Source: Pseudomonas sp. S06B 330
GTDB taxonomy: Bacteria > Pseudomonadota > Gammaproteobacteria > Pseudomonadales > Pseudomonadaceae
Assembly (NCBI RefSeq): GCF_002845275.2
Contig: NZ_CP088149.1
Coordinates: 3,530,501-3,594,500, forward strand
Length of the DNA stretch: 64,000 nt
Reading direction: 5' to 3'
Of this stretch, positions 9,205 to 17,830 are shown in pieces. The stretch's first letter is position 1. Each line of letters opens with the position of its first letter. Made by a program: the position numbers and the translations under genes. The notes under the pieces were generated by a model. That model had not been told where the DNA came from. It saw nothing but the letters and a program-made list of their open reading frames with translations, and did no database searches.

Positions 9205-10265
9205 TGGCCGCTCTGAACCGGGACACCAGCGCCCTCCTGCTTGAGCAGGTCAATCAGGCCCGTGCCCAGGGCACACCGCTGCAGATTCACGGGGGCTCCA
9301 GCAAAGCCTGGCTTGGCCGCCCGTTGCAAGGGCAGCGGCTCGACACGCGCAGCCATTGTGGCATCGTCAACTATGACCCCACGGAGCTGGTGATCACCGC
9401 GCGTGCCGGCACCCGGCTCAGTGACGTCGTTGCCGCGCTGCAGGCCAACCAACAGATGCTGCCCTGCGAGCCCCCGCACAGCGATGACGGCGCCACCCTG
9501 GGCGGCATGGTCGCTGCCGGGCTGTCCGGCCCCCGGCGCCCCTGGGTCGGCTCGGTGCGCGACTTCGTCCTTGGCACTCGCGTGATCACTGGCCTGGGTC
9601 AACACCTGCGCTTTGGCGGCGAGGTCATGAAGAACGTCGCCGGTTATGACCTGTCACGTCTGCTGGCCGGCAGTTTCGGGTGCCTGGGATTGATCACTGA
9701 GGTGTCACTCAAGGTACTGCCAATCCCGCGCTGCCAGGCCCATATCGCCCTTGAGCTGGACAGCCAACACGCGTTGCAATCATTAGCCCAATGGGGCCAG
9801 CAGCCGATCCCAATCAGTGCCGCATGCCATGACGGCCGCGTACTGCGCTTGCGTCTGGAAGGCGGTGAAGGTTCCGTGCGGGCCGCTAGCGAACGCCTGG
9901 GGGGTGAAACCTTCGCGGCCAACTGGTGGAAGGACCTGAACCATCGGCGCCTGGCATTTTTCAACGACCCACGCCCACTCTGGCGTCTGTCGCTGCCCAA
10001 CACCAGCGAACACCTGGACCTGCCCGGCCCGCAGTTGCTTGACTGGGCCGGTGCGCAACGCTGGCTGAAATCTGATGCCACGCCTGATCAACTGCGTACC
10101 CTCGCCAGCCGCCTGGGTGGGCATGTCACCTGCTACACCCCGGGGCATACCGATAGCCCGTTCCAGCCCCTGCCCAGCCCACTGTTGCATTATCACCAAC
10201 AGCTCAAGCAGCGCCTTGACCCGCAAGGAATCTTCAACCCTGGGCGGATGTACCCGGAGGTCTGA
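9204..10265 (+). CDS. glcE: Glycolate oxidase FAD-binding subunit GlcE
   Basis: The second, shorter FAD-binding subunit (353 residues). It has the FAD_binding_4 core (IHGGSSKAWLG, ITARAGTRLSDVVAALQ, LPCEPPHSDDGATLGGMVAAG) and the conserved GGEVMKNVAGYDLSRLLAGS. It ends FNPGRMYPE, as do other GlcE proteins. Needed with GlcD and GlcF for glycolate dehydrogenase activity. It begins one base inside the glcD stop and ends 3 nt before glcF, so the three are co-translated. Confidence 0.96.
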   Translation: MAALNRDTSALLLEQVNQARAQGTPLQIHGGSSKAWLGRPLQGQRLDTRSHCGIVNYDPTELVITARAGTRLSDVVAALQANQQMLPCEPPHSDDGATLGGMVAAGLSGPRRPWVGSVRDFVLGTRVITGLGQHLRFGGEVMKNVAGYDLSRLLAGSFGCLGLITEVSLKVLPIPRCQAHIALELDSQHALQSLAQWGQQPIPISAACHDGRVLRLRLEGGEGSVRAASERLGGETFAANWWKDLNHRRLAFFNDPRPLWRLSLPNTSEHLDLPGPQLLDWAGAQRWLKSDATPDQLRTLASRLGGHVTCYTPGHTDSPFQPLPSPLLHYHQQLKQRLDPQGIFNPGRMYPEV

Positions 10266-10268
10266 ACC

Positions 10269-11504
10269 ATGCAAACCACCCTGTGCGATGCCGCCAAACG
10301 CCTGGCCCGCGCCGAAGAAGCCGAAAGCATCCTGCGCACGTGCGTGCACTGCGGCTTCTGCAATGCCACTTGCCCAACCTATCAGCTGTTGGGCGATGAA
10401 CTCGATGGCCCTCGCGGGCGCATTTATCTGATCAAACAAGTGCTGGAAGGCCATCCGGCCTCGCGCAAGACTCAATTGCACCTGGACCGTTGCTTGTCCT
10501 GCCGCAACTGCGAGACCACCTGCCCTTCGGGCGTCGACTATCACAACCTGCTGGATATCGGCCGTGCCATCGTCGAGCAGACCGTACCGCGCCCGCCGCT
10601 GCAGCGTGCCCTGCGCAGTGGTTTGCGGCTGTTGGCCGCCCGACCGACAACCTTCAGCCACCTGGTCCAACTGGGGCGCGGGCTCAATGCCGTGTTGCCC
10701 GCCGCACTCAAGACCAAACTGCCCAGAAGCCCCCTGACTGGCAGCCCGCGTCCACCGCTACGCCATGCGCGACAGGTCCTGATGCTTGAAGGCTGCGTAC
10801 AACCGGGCCTGTCGCCAAACACCAATGCGGCGGCGGCACGGGTGCTGAACCACCTCGGCATCAGTGTCGTCACAATCGCCGCGGCCGGTTGTTGCGGTGC
10901 CGTCGACTATCACCTCGACGCTCAACACGCAGGCCTTGAACGTGCCCGACGGCTGATCGACGCCTGGTGGCCAGCCATCGACGCCGGCGTTGAAGCCATC
11001 GTGCAGACCGCCAGCGGTTGCGGCGCCTTCATCAACGACTACGCCAAACTGCTGTACCACGACCCGGACTACGCCCTTAAGGCCCGACGCGTCAGCGAGC
11101 TGGCCAAAGACCTGGTACAGGTTATCAGCGCCGAACCCTTGGAGCGGTTGGTGTGCCACAGTGATCAAGTGCTGGCATTTCATTGCCCCTGCACCCTGCA
11201 GCATGCTCTCAAGCTTGGCGGTGCCGTGGAATCTGTGCTCAAGCGCCTGGGCTTCACCCTCAGCATGGTGCCCGACAGTCATCTGTGCTGCGGCTCTGCT
11301 GGCACGTATTCGCTAACGCAACCGGCGTTGGCCCAACAGCTGCGCGATAACAAACTCGATGCACTAGAAAGCGGTCACCCCGATCTGATCGTCAGCGCCA
11401 ACATCGGCTGTCAGGCCCATCTTGATGGCGCCGGGCGCACACCGGTACGACACTGGATCGAGTTGGTGGACGAGGCACTCGCGAAGACGCCATCTGTGAC
11501 ATAA
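10269..11504 (+). CDS. glcF: Glycolate oxidase iron-sulfur subunit GlcF
   Basis: The membrane-associated iron-sulfur subunit (411 residues) that takes electrons from GlcD/E to quinone. Two 4Fe-4S motifs are plain: CVHCGFCNATCPT near residue 22 and CLSCRNCETTCPS near 76. Two CCG domains follow (GCCGAVDYHL near 208 and LCCGSAGTYS near 340), as in GlpC/heterodisulfide-reductase-type proteins. It closes the glcDEF operon. No heme-binding GlcG follows; the next gene encodes a PepSY protein. Confidence 0.96.
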   Translation: MQTTLCDAAKRLARAEEAESILRTCVHCGFCNATCPTYQLLGDELDGPRGRIYLIKQVLEGHPASRKTQLHLDRCLSCRNCETTCPSGVDYHNLLDIGRAIVEQTVPRPPLQRALRSGLRLLAARPTTFSHLVQLGRGLNAVLPAALKTKLPRSPLTGSPRPPLRHARQVLMLEGCVQPGLSPNTNAAAARVLNHLGISVVTIAAAGCCGAVDYHLDAQHAGLERARRLIDAWWPAIDAGVEAIVQTASGCGAFINDYAKLLYHDPDYALKARRVSELAKDLVQVISAEPLERLVCHSDQVLAFHCPCTLQHALKLGGAVESVLKRLGFTLSMVPDSHLCCGSAGTYSLTQPALAQQLRDNKLDALESGHPDLIVSANIGCQAHLDGAGRTPVRHWIELVDEALAKTPSVT

Positions 11505-11562
11505 GCTCAATCAGGCTTCATGGCTGTGCTGCCGCGTGTTTCCATTATCACGAGGGCTCGTC

Positions 11563-11826
11563 ATGCGTACTCTTCTGCTTGTTGCACTGCTCGTCGCCAG
11601 CCCACTGGTGCTGGCCAAAACCGAATGTTCCACGGCCGACAAGGTCCAGTGGCAGGATGAGGACAACTTTCAGCAAGACCTGAAAAACCAGGGCTATGAG
11701 ATCAAAAAATTCAAGGTCACTGACGGCAATTGCTACGAGATCTATGGCAAGAACAAAGAGGGGAAAAAAGTCGAGATCTACTTCGATCCGGTGACCGGCA
11801 AGAAGGTAAAAGAAGAGATCGACTGA
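11563..11826 (+). CDS. Secreted PepSY-domain protein
   Basis: An 87-residue exported protein. The signal peptide MRTLLLVALLVASPLVLA is followed by a small PepSY-like domain (FQQDLKNQGYEIKKFKVTDG, then YEIYGKNKEGKKVEIYFDP and TGKKV). Two cysteines in the mature part (ECSTAD and NCYEIYG) could form a disulfide. The ATG at 11563 has CGAGGG upstream. The cytochrome b561 gene follows after one base, so the two are one operon. Such pairs are found in Pseudomonas and are thought to serve membrane electron transfer or its regulation; the exact job is unknown. Confidence 0.82.
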   Translation: MRTLLLVALLVASPLVLAKTECSTADKVQWQDEDNFQQDLKNQGYEIKKFKVTDGNCYEIYGKNKEGKKVEIYFDPVTGKKVKEEID

Positions 11827-11827
11827 C

Positions 11828-12355
11828 GTGCACGACGAAACCTTGCGCCTCTGGGATCCTTTGCTGCGGTTTTGTCACTGGTCGTTAGTGCTGGCCTTTG
11901 TCAGTTGCTACTTCTTTACCGAAGAAGGCGATGGTTGGCATCGCTGGCTGGGCTACTACGCCGTGGCGATTGTGCTGATCCGCACGGTTTGGGGCTTTGT
12001 CGGCACACCCGCAGCACGCTGGCGCGACTTCTGGCCAACCCCGGCGCGGTTGAAGTGGCACCTGCGTGCGCTGTTCAGCGGCGAGGACTACCATCGCCTG
12101 GGCCATTCCCCTCTCGGTGCATTGGTCATGGTACTGATGCTGGCGCTGTTGCTCGGCTTGGGGATCAGCGGTTTTCTGATGGAGGAAATCGACTACTTCT
12201 GGGGCGAAGACGGACCGCGGGATATCCATGAGTACATGGCCAACGCCCTGCTGGCGCTGGTCTGCGTGCATATCACCGCGGCCGTGTTCGAAAGCCTGCG
12301 CCTGAAAGAGAACCTGCCGTTGTCGATGATCACCGGCAGGCGTCGCAAGCGTTAG
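11828..12355 (+). CDS. Cytochrome b561-family membrane protein
   Basis: A 175-residue inner-membrane b-type cytochrome with four predicted helices. Candidate haem ligands are in RLWDPLLRFCHWSLV (His 17), DGWHRWLGYYAVAIV, LGHSPLGALVM and EYMANALLALVCVHITAAV. It is of the hydrogenase-type/CybB-like class. The start is a GTG right after the PepSY gene stop. Together they could move electrons across the membrane, for example in ferric or disulfide reduction. It is convergent with the TonB-dependent receptor, with stops 3 bp apart. Confidence 0.86.
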   Translation: MHDETLRLWDPLLRFCHWSLVLAFVSCYFFTEEGDGWHRWLGYYAVAIVLIRTVWGFVGTPAARWRDFWPTPARLKWHLRALFSGEDYHRLGHSPLGALVMVLMLALLLGLGISGFLMEEIDYFWGEDGPRDIHEYMANALLALVCVHITAAVFESLRLKENLPLSMITGRRRKR

Positions 12356-12357
12356 CC

Positions 12358-14472
12358 TCAGAAACGGTAGTTAGTGCTCAGTTCCAGGGTGCGCGGCGCA
12401 CCTGGCGTGATCAGGTCGACCGAGCCGTGGGCCGAAGCGTAGTAGTCGCGGTCAAAGACATTGCGCAAGCGCAGCGCCATGTCCCACTTTGGCTGGTTGT
12501 AGAGCAAGGCGGCGTCCACGGTCGTGTAAGAGGGCATTACCACTACGTTGTCCAGCGAGGTGTAGCGTTCATCCACATAGTTAGCGCCCATACCCACTCG
12601 CCAAGTCTCAGTCAAGGAGCGTACCAGCCATAGGTTGGCACTGGTACGTGGGGTCAAGGTTGGCGTCTGGCCTTCGTTCGCCACGCCATTGGTGCGGCTA
12701 TTGGACTTGGTGATCTCGGCATCGAGGAAGGCGAAACCGCCATACACTTGCCATTTGTCCGTCAACTGGCCGCTGACCGTCGCTTCGAAACCATCGGTAC
12801 GCTGCTCTGCGGACAACACCAGATTGGCCGGGTTGGCTGGATCGGCGGTTTTCATGTTGGTGCGTTCCAGGCGAAACAACGCGGCGGTCACCGCCAGTCG
12901 GCTGTCGAGCAGGTCCCACTTGGCACCGACCTCATAGTTGGTGGTTTCCTCTGGCTCCAGGCCCTGGTTGCCAGTGCTCAAGGCAAACACTTCAGAAGAC
13001 GGCTGATAGGAACGACTCACCGACACATAGTAGGACTGGACCTGATCCGGCTGGAAGACCAGACCAACACGCGGGCTCCAGGTGGTGTCGGTACGCGACA
13101 GGTCGGCGCCGCTGAGGTCGTCGGCATATTCCTGGTCGAATACGTCATAGCGAACCCCGACCAGGGCTTTCCACTGTGGCGCCAGCTCAATCAGGTCCTG
13201 CACGTAGAAGCCGGCAGTGTCCTGTGTGGTCGTGCCTTTGGCGGTTTGGCGATTAGCCTGGAACGGCACGTCCTTCAGGCCGTCCTCGAACACTGGTACC
13301 TGTGCCACGTTGCTTTGGCTGAACACCGACTGGTCCTTGACCTGGCGGCCCAGCTCGACGCCGTACAACAGGTTGTGGTTCATCCCGGCCACCTGTGTCT
13401 GGTGCTTGAGTTCGGTCTGGTTGAACCAGCCGTCTTCAGTGCGTTGCACGTTGCCGCGGTTCAACTTGATCAGCAGTTCACCGTTAGCACCGGTAACAAA
13501 ACGTGTAGGGCTGGTGTCGGCCAGGGTGTTGTTACGGTCCAGGTCGTAATGGTAATAGCGACTGGTGTTGCTCAGGGTGAAGTCGTCATTGAGGCGGTAA
13601 TCAACGCCAGCGGTGAAAGAGAACACTTCACTTCGAGCGTAGTCATCGTCCGGGTCGCCAGCGCCAAAACGCTTGTCACGGTCGACATCCACCGGGCGGT
13701 CGCCCAGGGCTGGAATACCGAAATCGATCAGGCGCTTGTCGTACAGGTAAGTGGCCCCCACGGTCAGGTCGAGGTCATCGGACAGCTTGAAGTAGGCAGT
13801 TGGCGCAATGGCCTTGCGGTCGATGTAACCGTCATCGCGGAAGGTGTCGCTGTCTTCCAGGGCGCCGGTGATGCGAAAGGCTTTATCGCCCTGCTGCTGA
13901 TCGGCCCAACCGGCGTCAAACTGGGTGCGGCGCTTACCTTCGCTGTCAACGCTCACGCCGACTTCCTGCACCGGGCTGAAGGTAGGCTTCTTGCTCACGC
14001 TGTTGATCAAGCCGCCGGATGACCCACGCCCGTACAGCACTGCCGCCGGGCCCTTGACCACCTCTACCCGCTCGACGTTGGAAAGATCACGGTAGTACAG
14101 CGCATCGTCACGCAGGCCATCAACGTACATGTCACCAATGGCGCTGAAACCACGAATAGTGACCTGATCGCGCTGGCCGTCACCGTTGGACAGGCCGATG
14201 CCCGGTACATTCTTGAGCACGTCTTCCATCGACTGCGCGCCCTGGTCCTTGATCACACTTTGCGGCACGACGTTAACGGTTTGCGGGATATCGCGCAGCG
14301 GTGCGTCAATTCTCAGTGCGCTTTTGCTTTCGCTGGCCTTGTAGCTTTGTTCTTCGTAATTGCTGTTGACCGAAGTCGCCGGTATGGCCAGGGTTTCGGC
14401 CTGCAATGCGGGTGAAACCAGCACGCTGAGCACAGAAAGGGAAGCCGGGCGAATGCGCGAAAATGCCACCAT
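12358..14472 (-). CDS. TonB-dependent siderophore receptor (catecholate-type, Fiu-like)
   Basis: A 704-residue outer-membrane receptor for a ferric siderophore. A signal peptide ends ALQAE. The plug carries PLRDIPQTVNVVPQSVI, MEDVLKNVPGI, VTIRGFSAIGDMYVDGLRDD and RVEVVKGPAAVLYGRGSSGG, the standard siderophore-receptor signature. The barrel ends in a terminal Phe (LELSTNYRF). No N-terminal STN signalling extension is present, so it should not signal through a FecI/FecR pair. A putative Fur box lies about 70 bp upstream. The ligand cannot be read from sequence; a catecholate such as enterobactin or a degradation product is a guess. Confidence 0.9.
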   Translation of the reverse strand: MVAFSRIRPASLSVLSVLVSPALQAETLAIPATSVNSNYEEQSYKASESKSALRIDAPLRDIPQTVNVVPQSVIKDQGAQSMEDVLKNVPGIGLSNGDGQRDQVTIRGFSAIGDMYVDGLRDDALYYRDLSNVERVEVVKGPAAVLYGRGSSGGLINSVSKKPTFSPVQEVGVSVDSEGKRRTQFDAGWADQQQGDKAFRITGALEDSDTFRDDGYIDRKAIAPTAYFKLSDDLDLTVGATYLYDKRLIDFGIPALGDRPVDVDRDKRFGAGDPDDDYARSEVFSFTAGVDYRLNDDFTLSNTSRYYHYDLDRNNTLADTSPTRFVTGANGELLIKLNRGNVQRTEDGWFNQTELKHQTQVAGMNHNLLYGVELGRQVKDQSVFSQSNVAQVPVFEDGLKDVPFQANRQTAKGTTTQDTAGFYVQDLIELAPQWKALVGVRYDVFDQEYADDLSGADLSRTDTTWSPRVGLVFQPDQVQSYYVSVSRSYQPSSEVFALSTGNQGLEPEETTNYEVGAKWDLLDSRLAVTAALFRLERTNMKTADPANPANLVLSAEQRTDGFEATVSGQLTDKWQVYGGFAFLDAEITKSNSRTNGVANEGQTPTLTPRTSANLWLVRSLTETWRVGMGANYVDERYTSLDNVVVMPSYTTVDAALLYNQPKWDMALRLRNVFDRDYYASAHGSVDLITPGAPRTLELSTNYRF

Positions 14473-14540
14473 GTGTTCCTTTTTTGTAAAGATTGTAAAG
14501 AAGAACGTAAATGGTAACGTTTTGTAAATAAGAACTACAT

Positions 14541-14559
14541 ACTAATACGAGTGATTATT
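14541..14559 (-). promoter_or_regulatory. Putative Fur box of the TonB-dependent receptor gene
   Basis: On the minus strand AATAATCACTCGTATTAGT resembles the Fur consensus AATAATNATTCTCATTA, with 13 of 17 positions matching by eye. It lies about 70 bp upstream of the receptor start in an AT-rich patch of a GC-rich genome. The match is partial. Confidence 0.5.
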
Positions 14560-14652
14560 TTGATCGCGCGCACAGTAATGCCTGCCGCGAATCCTTGACG
14601 GCGGCCTGGGTTTAGCGGTTGTTCACAGACTATGTAAGGGACATCGGCGCGA

Positions 14653-14833
14653 TGTCAGCAGGTACGCGGCGCCTGCATCGCTGGTAAGGCCAGCTCCCAC
14701 AGGATCGGTGTGCACAGGTCCATTGTGGGAGCCAGTCTTGCCGGCGATAGCATCGACGCGGTGTCAGCAGGTGCGCGGCGCCTGCATCGCTGGCAAGACC
14801 AGCTCCCACAGGATCGGGGTGCGCAGGGCCATT
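14653..14833. repeat. REP cluster (two direct copies flanking an inverted copy)
   Basis: The sequence CGGCGCCTGCATCGCTGG plus CCAGCTCCCACAGGATCGG occurs at 14653-14722 and again, about 90 percent identical, at 14762-14833. Between them at 14725-14750 lies TGTGGGAGCCAGTCTTGCCG, the inverted complement of the same core. This is the REP-inverted REP-REP arrangement of Pseudomonas REPINs. It fills most of the 370-bp space between the TonB-dependent receptor promoter and the end of the PCuAC gene. The rest of that space is the AT-rich receptor promoter. Confidence 0.85.
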
Positions 14834-14842
14834 AGCGGGTGA

Positions 14843-15322
14843 TCAATGCATGTGCTCATGGCCGTGCATGGCCTCAGCGTTAAGCGCACGTACCGGCGCC
14901 TTGATCTCCAGGGTCTGCTGCTGACCCTTGGCATCTTCGATCACCAGGGTCAGCGGCACCTGCTCGCCTTCCTTGACCTGCTGCTTGAGCTTCATCAGCA
15001 TCACGTGATACCCGTTAGGGTCGAGGCTCACCGCCTTGCCAGCAGGCAAGTCAACACTGTGCACCTGCTTCATGCCCATGACATCGTTGTCCATGGTCAT
15101 CTGGTGCACCTGGACGATTTCAGCCACGGGCGACTGCACGTCCACCAGCTTGCTGTCACTGCTGGCAGTGAGGGTCATGAACGCACCGGTCGACTGCTGG
15201 TGCGGCACAGTGGCACGAACCCAGGCATCTTTAACGCTGGTGTCGGCCATGGCTGGCAACGCCAGGCCAATCAGGGCCAGGGCAGCCAGGGTGCGTTTGA
15301 ACGGTTGGGCTGGGTAACGCAT
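14843..15322 (-). CDS. Periplasmic copper chaperone PCu(A)C
   Basis: A 159-residue exported copper chaperone that delivers Cu(I) to the CuA centre of cytochrome oxidase. After the signal peptide (ALALIGLALPAMA) come WVRATVPHQQSTGAFMTL, EIVQVHQMTMDNDVMGMKQV and LDPNGYHVMLMKLKQ. These give the conserved H(M)X10MX21HXM copper site. The C-terminus MHGHEHMH is a further His/Met cluster. The ATG at 15322 has GGAGGT six bases upstream and overlaps the SCO gene stop by one base, so the earlier ATG at 15328 is rejected. Confidence 0.93.
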   Translation of the reverse strand: MRYPAQPFKRTLAALALIGLALPAMADTSVKDAWVRATVPHQQSTGAFMTLTASSDSKLVDVQSPVAEIVQVHQMTMDNDVMGMKQVHSVDLPAGKAVSLDPNGYHVMLMKLKQQVKEGEQVPLTLVIEDAKGQQQTLEIKAPVRALNAEAMHGHEHMH

Positions 15323-15933
15323 CAACATACCTCCATGACCGTGAGCAGATCTTCCGTACACTCTTTGGCGGTCAGTGAATGGGACAGTCCCAGGCGCAAT
15401 TGGCCACGGGAATCGAAGACGTAGCTGGTCGAGGTGTGCGAGATGGTATAGGTATCGCCACTTGGCACCTTCTCGTAGAACACACCGAATTCCTTGGCGG
15501 CTGCGGCGGTCTCTTCAAGCGTGCCGGTCAGTGCCACGAACGAAGGATCGAACGCCTTGACGTAGGCATCGAGCACTTCTGGCGTATCGCGCTCAGGGTC
15601 CAGGCTGATGAACACCACCTGCAAGAAACCACCATCGCGGCCCATCAGTTTTTTGATCTGCGCGGCGCGCGCCAAGGTGGTAGGACATACCGCCGGGCAC
15701 TGGGTGAAGCCGAAGAACACCATCGGCATGCTGCCCCAGAAGCTGGACAGGGTACGCTCGTTACCTTGAGTATCCTTGAGTTTGAACGAGCGACCGAGGA
15801 TCTTGTTGCTCATGTCCTTGCCGTACTTGAAATCGAGCGCGCCACCGGAACGGGGGTCGCAACCTGCCAGAACGCCAAGGCTCAGCAGGCTGATCCCGGC
15901 CATGACCTGGCGCCGGGTCAGTAAATCAGTCAT
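15322..15933 (-). CDS. SCO1/SenC family copper-binding protein
   Basis: A 203-residue thioredoxin-fold protein that helps copper insertion into cytochrome oxidase. The N-terminus has a twin-arginine-like start (LLTRRQVMAG) and a lipoprotein box LGVLAGC, so it is probably tethered to the membrane. The copper/thiol motif is FTQCPAVCPTTLA with the distal His in YTISHTSTSYVFD. The ATG at 15933 has AAGGATG upstream. It is followed directly by PCuAC, forming a two-gene copper delivery operon. Confidence 0.93.
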   Translation of the reverse strand: MTDLLTRRQVMAGISLLSLGVLAGCDPRSGGALDFKYGKDMSNKILGRSFKLKDTQGNERTLSSFWGSMPMVFFGFTQCPAVCPTTLARAAQIKKLMGRDGGFLQVVFISLDPERDTPEVLDAYVKAFDPSFVALTGTLEETAAAAKEFGVFYEKVPSGDTYTISHTSTSYVFDSRGQLRLGLSHSLTAKECTEDLLTVMEVC

Positions 15934-16219
15934 GTAACCATCCTTTTGGGAAGGTGTTGCGCCTCGCACGCGAGGCCTGTCGTGAAAGCGCGACATTTTG
16001 TCATGCCGCTCGGCCAAGGTTCCAGCTTCTATCGTCCCGTACGTCTGTATCCCTTTATTTTCGGGGTGCGGCCGGTTGTCGCAGATTGTGACAAGAACCT
16101 GAAAGCGACGCAGGCATCCACAGATGAGCGCAGCATGGCCTGACAGCCCACTTCATCTCCATTACCATAACGGCCTTCGGGCGCAGCCCCTTCTGCGCCC
16201 AACGATTTAAGTCCATGCC

Positions 16220-16999
16220 ATGCCTTTCGAACTTAGCGTAGATCTGACCACCCTCGCCATTCTCGCCGCCGTCGCCTTTGTTGCCGGATTCATCGATGCC
16301 ATCGCCGGTGGCGGCGGCTTGCTGACCACCCCTGCCCTGCTCACCGCCGGCATGCCGCCGCACCTGGTGCTGGGCACCAACAAGCTGAGTTCAACCTTCG
16401 GCTCGGCCACGGCCAGTTTCACCTACTACCGGCGCAAGTTGTTCCATCCGGCGCAGTGGCGCCACGCCTTGGTCGGCACCTTCGTCGGTGCGCTGATCGG
16501 TGCCGTAGTCGCGCATTACTTGCCGGCGGAGTGGCTGAACAAGATGTTGCCGGTGATCGTCTTCCTTTGCGGCGTGTACCTGCTGTTCGGCGGCACGCCC
16601 AAGGCACCGCTGGATGCCGATGTACCGGTGAAGAAAAAATGGCAGCTGCCCCAGGGCCTGACCCTGGGCTTTTATGACGGTGTTGCCGGCCCTGGCACGG
16701 GCGCGTTCTGGACCGTCAGCACCCTGCTGCTCTACCCCATCGACCTGGTCAAGGCCAGTGGCGTGGCGCGCAGCATGAACTTTGTCAGCAACGCTGCAGC
16801 ACTGTCGGTGTTCATCTTTTCCGGTCAGGTCGACTGGCTGGTCGGCCTGTCGATGGGCTCCGCGCTGATGGTCGGTGCCTTCTTCGGCGCCCGCACCGCC
16901 ATCAGCGGTGGCAGCAAGTTCATCCGCCCGGTCTTTATCACCGTGGTGCTGGCGCTGACCGTGCGCCTAGCGTGGCAGCACTGGTTCGGCCAGGCCTAA
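16220..16999 (+). CDS. TSUP-family permease (TauE/SafE, YfcA-like)
   Basis: A 259-residue inner-membrane protein of the TauE/SafE family, which moves sulfur-containing anions or other organic anions. Typical motifs are [39 protein letters not shown] near residue 55, and the second-half repeat [16 protein letters not shown]. About eight hydrophobic helices are seen. It overlaps the convergent nudC gene by 33 bp at the 3-prime end. The substrate is not inferable. Confidence 0.9.
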   Translation: MPFELSVDLTTLAILAAVAFVAGFIDAIAGGGGLLTTPALLTAGMPPHLVLGTNKLSSTFGSATASFTYYRRKLFHPAQWRHALVGTFVGALIGAVVAHYLPAEWLNKMLPVIVFLCGVYLLFGGTPKAPLDADVPVKKKWQLPQGLTLGFYDGVAGPGTGAFWTVSTLLLYPIDLVKASGVARSMNFVSNAAALSVFIFSGQVDWLVGLSMGSALMVGAFFGARTAISGGSKFIRPVFITVVLALTVRLAWQHWFGQA

Positions 17000-17797
17000 G
17001 CGCCGCGCCACGTAAAGATCGATCAGGTAACGGGCAATCGAGCGCCCCGCCGGCAACGGCGGCAGCGCATCGACCCGGAACCACTGGGCATCTTCGATCT
17101 CGTCCGGCTGCATGACAATCTCACCCCCGGCATACTCGGCATGAAAACCGAGCATCATCGAATGAGGGAACGGCCAGCACTGGCTGCCGACGTACTGAAT
17201 GTTCTGCACCTCGATCGCCACTTCCTCACGCACCTCGCGCACCAGGCAATCCTCGGCCGACTCGCCGGGCTCGGCAAAACCGGCCAGGGTGCTGTAGACC
17301 CCCGTGACAAAACGCGGTGAGCGGGCCAGAAGAATTTCGTCACCACGGGTGATCAGCACGATCATGCTCGGCGAGATGCGCGGGTAACTACGCAGGTCAC
17401 AGGGCTGGCAGTACATCGCCCGTTCCCACTGAATCTGCCGCATGGCCTGGCCACAGCTGCCACAAAAGCGGTGCTCGCGGGCCCAGGTGGCGATCTGCGC
17501 GGCATAACCGAGGATCTTGTAGGTGTCGAAATCGCCTTCGAGCATGAACTGGCGTAAGCCGCGCCAGCTGCAACCGGCCACGGCCCGTGGCCCCTTGAGC
17601 TCGAGCAAGTACACCGGCTGGCCGTCGAAATGGCCGATGCCATGCTCGAACAGCACCTCCAGATCCTGGCGCTTGAGCCAGTCACGCGCAAACAGCGCGC
17701 CGTTGTCGTCAACCAGAAAGCCCTCGCTGCAGCGAGCGACGGCCCAGCCGCCAGCGAGGTTTGTGTCCAGTACCGCGGTGGTCCAACGCACAGCCAT
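16967..17797 (-). CDS. nudC: NAD(+) diphosphatase / RNA deNADding Nudix hydrolase NudC
   Basis: A 276-residue Nudix enzyme that cleaves NADH and removes NAD caps from RNA. The zinc ribbon is CGSCG and [11 protein letters not shown] (residues about 109-135), and the Nudix box is [21 protein letters not shown]. The NudC signature usually reads SQPWPFPxS; here it is [11 protein letters not shown], with Cys in place of the first Pro. The ATG at 17797 is used. The gene ends overlapping the permease and follows the isomerase gene on the same strand after 33 bp. Confidence 0.93.
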   Translation of the reverse strand: MAVRWTTAVLDTNLAGGWAVARCSEGFLVDDNGALFARDWLKRQDLEVLFEHGIGHFDGQPVYLLELKGPRAVAGCSWRGLRQFMLEGDFDTYKILGYAAQIATWAREHRFCGSCGQAMRQIQWERAMYCQPCDLRSYPRISPSMIVLITRGDEILLARSPRFVTGVYSTLAGFAEPGESAEDCLVREVREEVAIEVQNIQYVGSQCWPFPHSMMLGFHAEYAGGEIVMQPDEIEDAQWFRVDALPPLPAGRSIARYLIDLYVARRLGLAEPVLPR

Positions 17798-17830
17798 GTT
17801 CCGGTTCCTTGCGCGGGCCCGCCGCTGCAA

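Noticed and set aside
12748..14022. Long plus-strand open frame (424 codons) opposite the TonB-dependent receptor.
   Set aside because: It is the antisense shadow of a clear receptor gene. Its composition is biased and it lacks a ribosome site or any motif.
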